64,000 nucleotides of DNA, taken from NCBI GenBank assembly GCA_963837945.1, contig CAWIQD010000010.1, positions 62,001 through 126,000 on the forward strand, in the 5' to 3' direction. The position numbers and the translations under genes were made by a program. This stretch comes from CAVUBL01 sp963837945 (GTDB lineage Bacteria > Acidobacteriota > Thermoanaerobaculia > Multivoradales > DATKCC01). This document shows, one piece after another, positions 60,799-64,000 of the stretch (position 1 is the stretch's first letter; every line of letters begins with the position of its first letter). The notes under the pieces were generated by a model. It did not search any database and was not told where the DNA came from. It was given only the letters and a program-made list of their open reading frames with translations.

Positions 60799-63561
60799 TG
60801 GGCGAGCCGGTGCGGCAAGGCGGCGAGCCGGAGACGCCGGAGCCCGCCGGCTCGGAGGGGCGAGCGGGCCGGGCCGCGGCCCGGCATCCGCACTGGGGCC
60901 GGCGCAAGCGGCGCCTGCGCCGGGCCGCCCTCTGGCTCGTCGCGGTCACGGCCGCCGGGACGATCGCGCTGCTCGTCGCCTACCGGCTCCACCGGACCGC
61001 GCAGTGGCGGCCCGGCGAGGAGGACCTGCCCGAGATCACCCAGAACCTCTCCCGGGGCCTGCCGGCCGAGGCGCCGGCGGCCCGCTTCACCGACGCGACG
61101 GCCGCGGCCGGCCTCGGCGGCTTCCGCGCCTTCGCCGGCGAGCGCTCCTCGCAGCTCCCGGAGGACATGGGCGCGGGGCTCGCCTGGGGCGACTTCGACA
61201 ATGACGGCGACGACGACCTGTTCGTGGTGTCGGCCGGCGGGGCGCTCACCGCCGATCCCGCGACCTGGGCGCCCTCGAAGCTCTACGAGAACCTCACCCG
61301 CGGGCCGGACGGAGGGCAGCCGGGCCGCTTCCGCGAGGTCCGGGAATTCCCCGACACCCGGATCGTCGGCATGGGCGCGGCCTGGGGCGACGCCGACGGC
61401 GACGGCTGGCTCGACCTCGCGGTCACCGGCTACGACGCCCTGCTCCTCTTCCACAACGACCACGGCCACCTCTCGCTCGACCGGAGCTTCCCGGCTCCGG
61501 CGAAGGGATACTGGAGCGGCGTCGCCTGGGGCGACTTCGACGGCGACCGGGACTTGGACCTCTACGTCGGCGGCTACGTCCGCTACGTCGAGGACCCGAC
61601 CGCCCGCGAGAAGGTCTCCCGCCAGTACGGCCACGCCGTGCCCTACACCTTGAACCCGGTCTCCTACGACCCGGAGCGGAACCTCCTGTTCGAAAACGAC
61701 GGCCACGGCCGCTTCACCGAGGTGGCCGAGCGCCTGGGCGTCGCCAACCCCGAGGGGCGGAGCCTCTCGGTGCTCTGGCGCGACTTCGACGACGACGGCC
61801 GGCTCGACCTCTACGTCGCCAACGACGTCTCGGACAACGCCTTCTACCTCAACCGGCCCGAGCACGGGCGCGCCGCCTTCGAGGACGCCGGCCTCGCCGC
61901 CTGGGTGGCCGACTACCGCGGCGCCATGGGCCTCGCCGCCGGCGACTATGACCGGGACGGCGACGACGACCTGTTCGTGACCCACTGGATCGCCCAGGAG
62001 AACGCCCTCTACGACTCGCTCCTGGCCGACGTCCGGGAGCGCGACGCCAAGGCGACGGCCGCCGGCAAGCCGACCGGGCCGGCTCTGCCCGCGGGCGTCG
62101 CCTTCTCCGACCTCGCCGCGCCGCTCGGCCTCGGGCAGGTGGCGCTGCGCTTCGTCGGCTGGGGTGCCGAGCTCGTCGACCTCGACTCCGACGGCTGGCT
62201 CGACCTGGTGGTCGCAGACGGCTCGACCTTCGAGCGCCAGGACGACCCGGCGAAGCTCGAGCCGCAGGTGCCGATGGTGCTCTGGAATCGGCGCGGCGAG
62301 CACTTCTACGATCTCGCGCCGTCGTCCGAGCTGCTCTCGGTGCCGCACGTCGGCCGGGGCCTGGCGGTCGCCGACTACGACCTCGACGGCGATCCGGACG
62401 TGGCGATCGTCCAGCTCGACGGAGGAGTCCAGCTCCTCCGGAACGACATGACGCCGCACGCCGGACCGAAGGCCGCCGGCGCCCGGTCGCTCGAGATCCG
62501 CCTGGTGAGCCGCACGGCCGACGGCGAGCTCCATGGATCGGGCGACGGGGCGACGGTCGTGGCGCACGCCGGCGGCGCGATCCTCCGGCGCCAGGTGACC
62601 GACGCCTCCTACCTCTCCCAGTCGAGCCGCACCCTCCACTTCGGCCTCGGCGCCGCGCGCGGGGTGGACTCGGTCGAGGTGCACTGGCTGGGCGGCGGCG
62701 CCGACACCTACCCGGCGCTCGCCGCCGGCGCCCTCTGGCAGCTCCGGGAAGGGGATCCGGTAGCGCTTCGGCTGGCGAGCTTCGGGGCGGCGGGGGCCGC
62801 TCCGGCCAACGGGAGCGAGACGAGCCGGGCCGCCGACTCGGCCCCCTTCCGGGTACCCGACGACCCGAAGGAGCGCACCCTCCTCTTCTGGCGGACCGAG
62901 CGCGCCGCCATGGACGCCGTCAAGCGGGAGGCCGACCTGCCCAAGGCCACCCGCCTCTTCCGCGAGGCGCTGGTCCTCGACCCGGAGCACGAGGACTCCC
63001 ACTACTACCTGGCGGCCTGCCTGGCGGCCCAGGGCGAGACCGACGAGGCGCTGGAGCACCTCCGCGAGCTCGCCCGGATCGACCCCCAGAGCCACCGGGC
63101 CTTCAAGCGCTGGGGCACGCTCGAAGCCGGTCTCGCGCGTACCCCGGCCGAGCTCGCCGAGGCGAGCCGCGCCCTCGAAAAGGCCCTGGCGCTCAACCAA
63201 GAGGAGACGGGGACCCTCCTGGTGCTGGGCGAGGTCGCCCTGATGCAGGGCAAGCCCGATCTCGCCCGCCAGCGCCTCGAGTGGGCGACGACCACCAACC
63301 CGAAAGCCGTGGGCGGGTTCTACCTACGCGGCTACATCGCCTGGAAGCGGGGCGACTGCGAAGGCCGCCGCCACCCTCCTCCGCCAGGCCCGCGCCGCCC
63401 TGGGCCCGGAGTGGAAACCCGCCGGAGCGGTGGCCGAGGGCGACGTCCAGCAGACGATGCACGTCGAGGAGAGCCCGCTCGCCCGCTTCTGGAAGGCCTG
63501 GAACGGCGAGCCCGACCCCGCCGCGGCCTACGCTCCTCTCGATACCTACCTTAGACGCTAG
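60798..63561 (+). CDS. Membrane-anchored FG-GAP/UnbV (CRTAC1-like) protein with TPR tail; one frameshift
   Basis: About 920 residues with a transmembrane helix (LWLVAVTAAGTIALLVAY). At least six FG-GAP/calcium motifs follow, e.g. WGDFDNDGDDDLFV, WGDADGDGWLDLAV, WGDFDGDRDLDLYV, WRDFDDDGRLDLYV and DYDRDGDDDLFV. Then an ASPIC/UnbV domain (SLEIRLVS, ATVVAHAGG, SYLSQSSRTLHFGLG, VDSVEVHWLGGG) and TPRs (FREALVLDPEHEDSHYYLAACLAAQG). Homology shifts frame near 63358 by one inserted base and continues as AAATLLRQARAALGPEWKPAG to the TAG at 63561. Family members occur next to multiheme cytochromes. Confidence 0.82.
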
Positions 63562-63584
63562 CCGTGCCCGCCGTACCCCACAAC

Positions 63585-63732
63585 CCGAGCTGATCAAGTC
63601 TCGCGCAGAGCCGCAGAGTCGACCGAAGGCCCGCGCAGCCGCAGCGTCGAAGGGCAGGGGCTCGAAGTCCGCCTCGGTTTGCTGCAGATGCACGACCTTC
63701 CCCCCTTGGTTTCGCAGATCCCGAAGGCTCAC
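63585..63732 (-). pseudogene. Remnant of a Phd/VapC-type toxin-antitoxin pair
   Basis: The minus strand reads VSLRDLRNQGGKVVH, typical of the N-terminus of Phd/YefM antitoxins. It passes directly into TEADFEPLPFDAAAARAFGRL, the middle of a VapC PIN-domain toxin, then degenerates. The join implies a deletion that fused the 5' end of an antitoxin gene to the 3' part of the toxin gene. It is non-functional as is. Confidence 0.5.
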
Positions 63733-63811
63733 GGTGTTTCTGAGTCGAAGTGCATCACCCCGTGAGACGGCGGACGCCGTTGGAGGTCACCGTGCCCGGC
63801 GGTGGCGGACT

Positions 63812-64000
63812 CAGGGCTCGACCGTCACCCGTTGCGTGCGGACCTGGCCGGAGACCGTGTCGTAGACCGACACCACCAGGTCGTTGCGCTCGCGCCGCAG
63901 AGTGAGGTCGGCCTCCCAGCGGAGGACCTTGCCGGGGGCGGGCGGCCGATCCCGCTTCAACGGCAGCGGAACCCGGGCCACCTGCGACACGGTCCCGTCG
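63812..64000 (-). CDS. C-terminal part of an unknown protein, runs off the window
   Basis: The final 62 residues (stop TGA at 63814-63812) read through to the window edge: DGTVSQVARVPLPLKRDRP, WEADLTLRRERNDLVVSVYD and TVSGQVRTQRVTVEP. This beta-rich tail resembles the C-terminus of secreted VWFA-domain proteins of Acidobacteriota, but I cannot see enough to be sure. Confidence 0.45.

Overview
This is a very GC-rich, densely coded chromosomal segment with strong GC3 bias, many 4-base GTGA/ATGA gene overlaps and few A+T-rich islands, which coincide with likely promoters. Gene content points to a Gram-negative soil or sediment bacterium. Acidobacteriota (a Thermoanaerobaculia-like lineage) is my best guess. 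It rests on the anti-sigma zinc-finger/TPR genes, an FG-GAP/UnbV-TPR protein beside a multiheme cytochrome, minor pilins with PilY1, and an anaerobic aromatic pathway. Myxococcota or a deltaproteobacterial relative is not excluded. No rRNA, tRNA, CRISPR array, insertion sequence or phage gene was seen.

Layout. 0-3.6 kb: 3' part of glpD, a lipid kinase, a small unknown protein and a short histidine kinase, mostly chained by GTGA overlaps. 3.6-6.5 kb: an oppositely oriented hybrid kinase, a gene fragment and three tandem ~208 bp non-coding repeats. 6.6-8.2 kb: ogt and an alpha/beta hydrolase. 8.4-13.2 kb: argCBD-argA-argJ, every junction a GTGA overlap. 13.3-20.8 kb: type IV pilus minor pilins (FimU/GspH, PilV, PilW, PilX) and PilY1. 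20.9-24.1 kb (minus): a secreted metalloprotease-like protein and a small secreted protein with a clear promoter. 24.4-29.8 kb: a DUF6544-like protein and an ABC exporter (ATPase, FtsX-type permease, membrane-fusion protein). 29.9-33.6 kb: an NtrB/NtrC-like pair and a c-type cytochrome. 33.7-39.4 kb: a D-threonine-aldolase-like enzyme, DoxX, a two-domain kinase and (minus) DNA polymerase II. 39.5-43.2 kb: a PilZ protein and a large hybrid sensor kinase. 43.2-49.7 kb: lipoprotein and secreted-protein genes, a small sigma-like protein with a zinc-finger/TPR partner and an exported peptide, a 5'-truncated Ig/DNRLRE gene, an anti-sigma-like remnant and a ribbon-helix-helix protein.

49.8-58.6 kb is the most coherent metabolic unit: a class I (ATP-dependent) benzoyl-CoA degradation operon, had-oah-dch-tetR-bcrC-bcrB-bcrA-bcrD. 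It starts at a promoter whose spacer holds a perfect 7+4+7 TetR-type palindrome. BcrCB reduces benzoyl-CoA using electrons energised by BcrAD; Dch hydrates the dienoyl-CoA, Had oxidises the alcohol and Oah hydrolyses the ring. No ferredoxin or benzoate-CoA ligase gene is in view. The operon appears to run on into a membrane cytochrome b/multiheme c fusion and a membrane-anchored FG-GAP/UnbV-TPR protein. bcrC and bcrB are interrupted by a cluster of apparent single-base insertions while all neighbours but one are intact.

The two most unusual non-gene signals are (i) a short repeat, AAAAGTGGCTGGCACCTT, inserted three times, always in the same frame (peptide RKVAGT), inside two unrelated enzymes and followed each time but one by a small tandem duplication; and (ii) the ~208 bp hairpin-rich tandem array at 5.9-6.5 kb.
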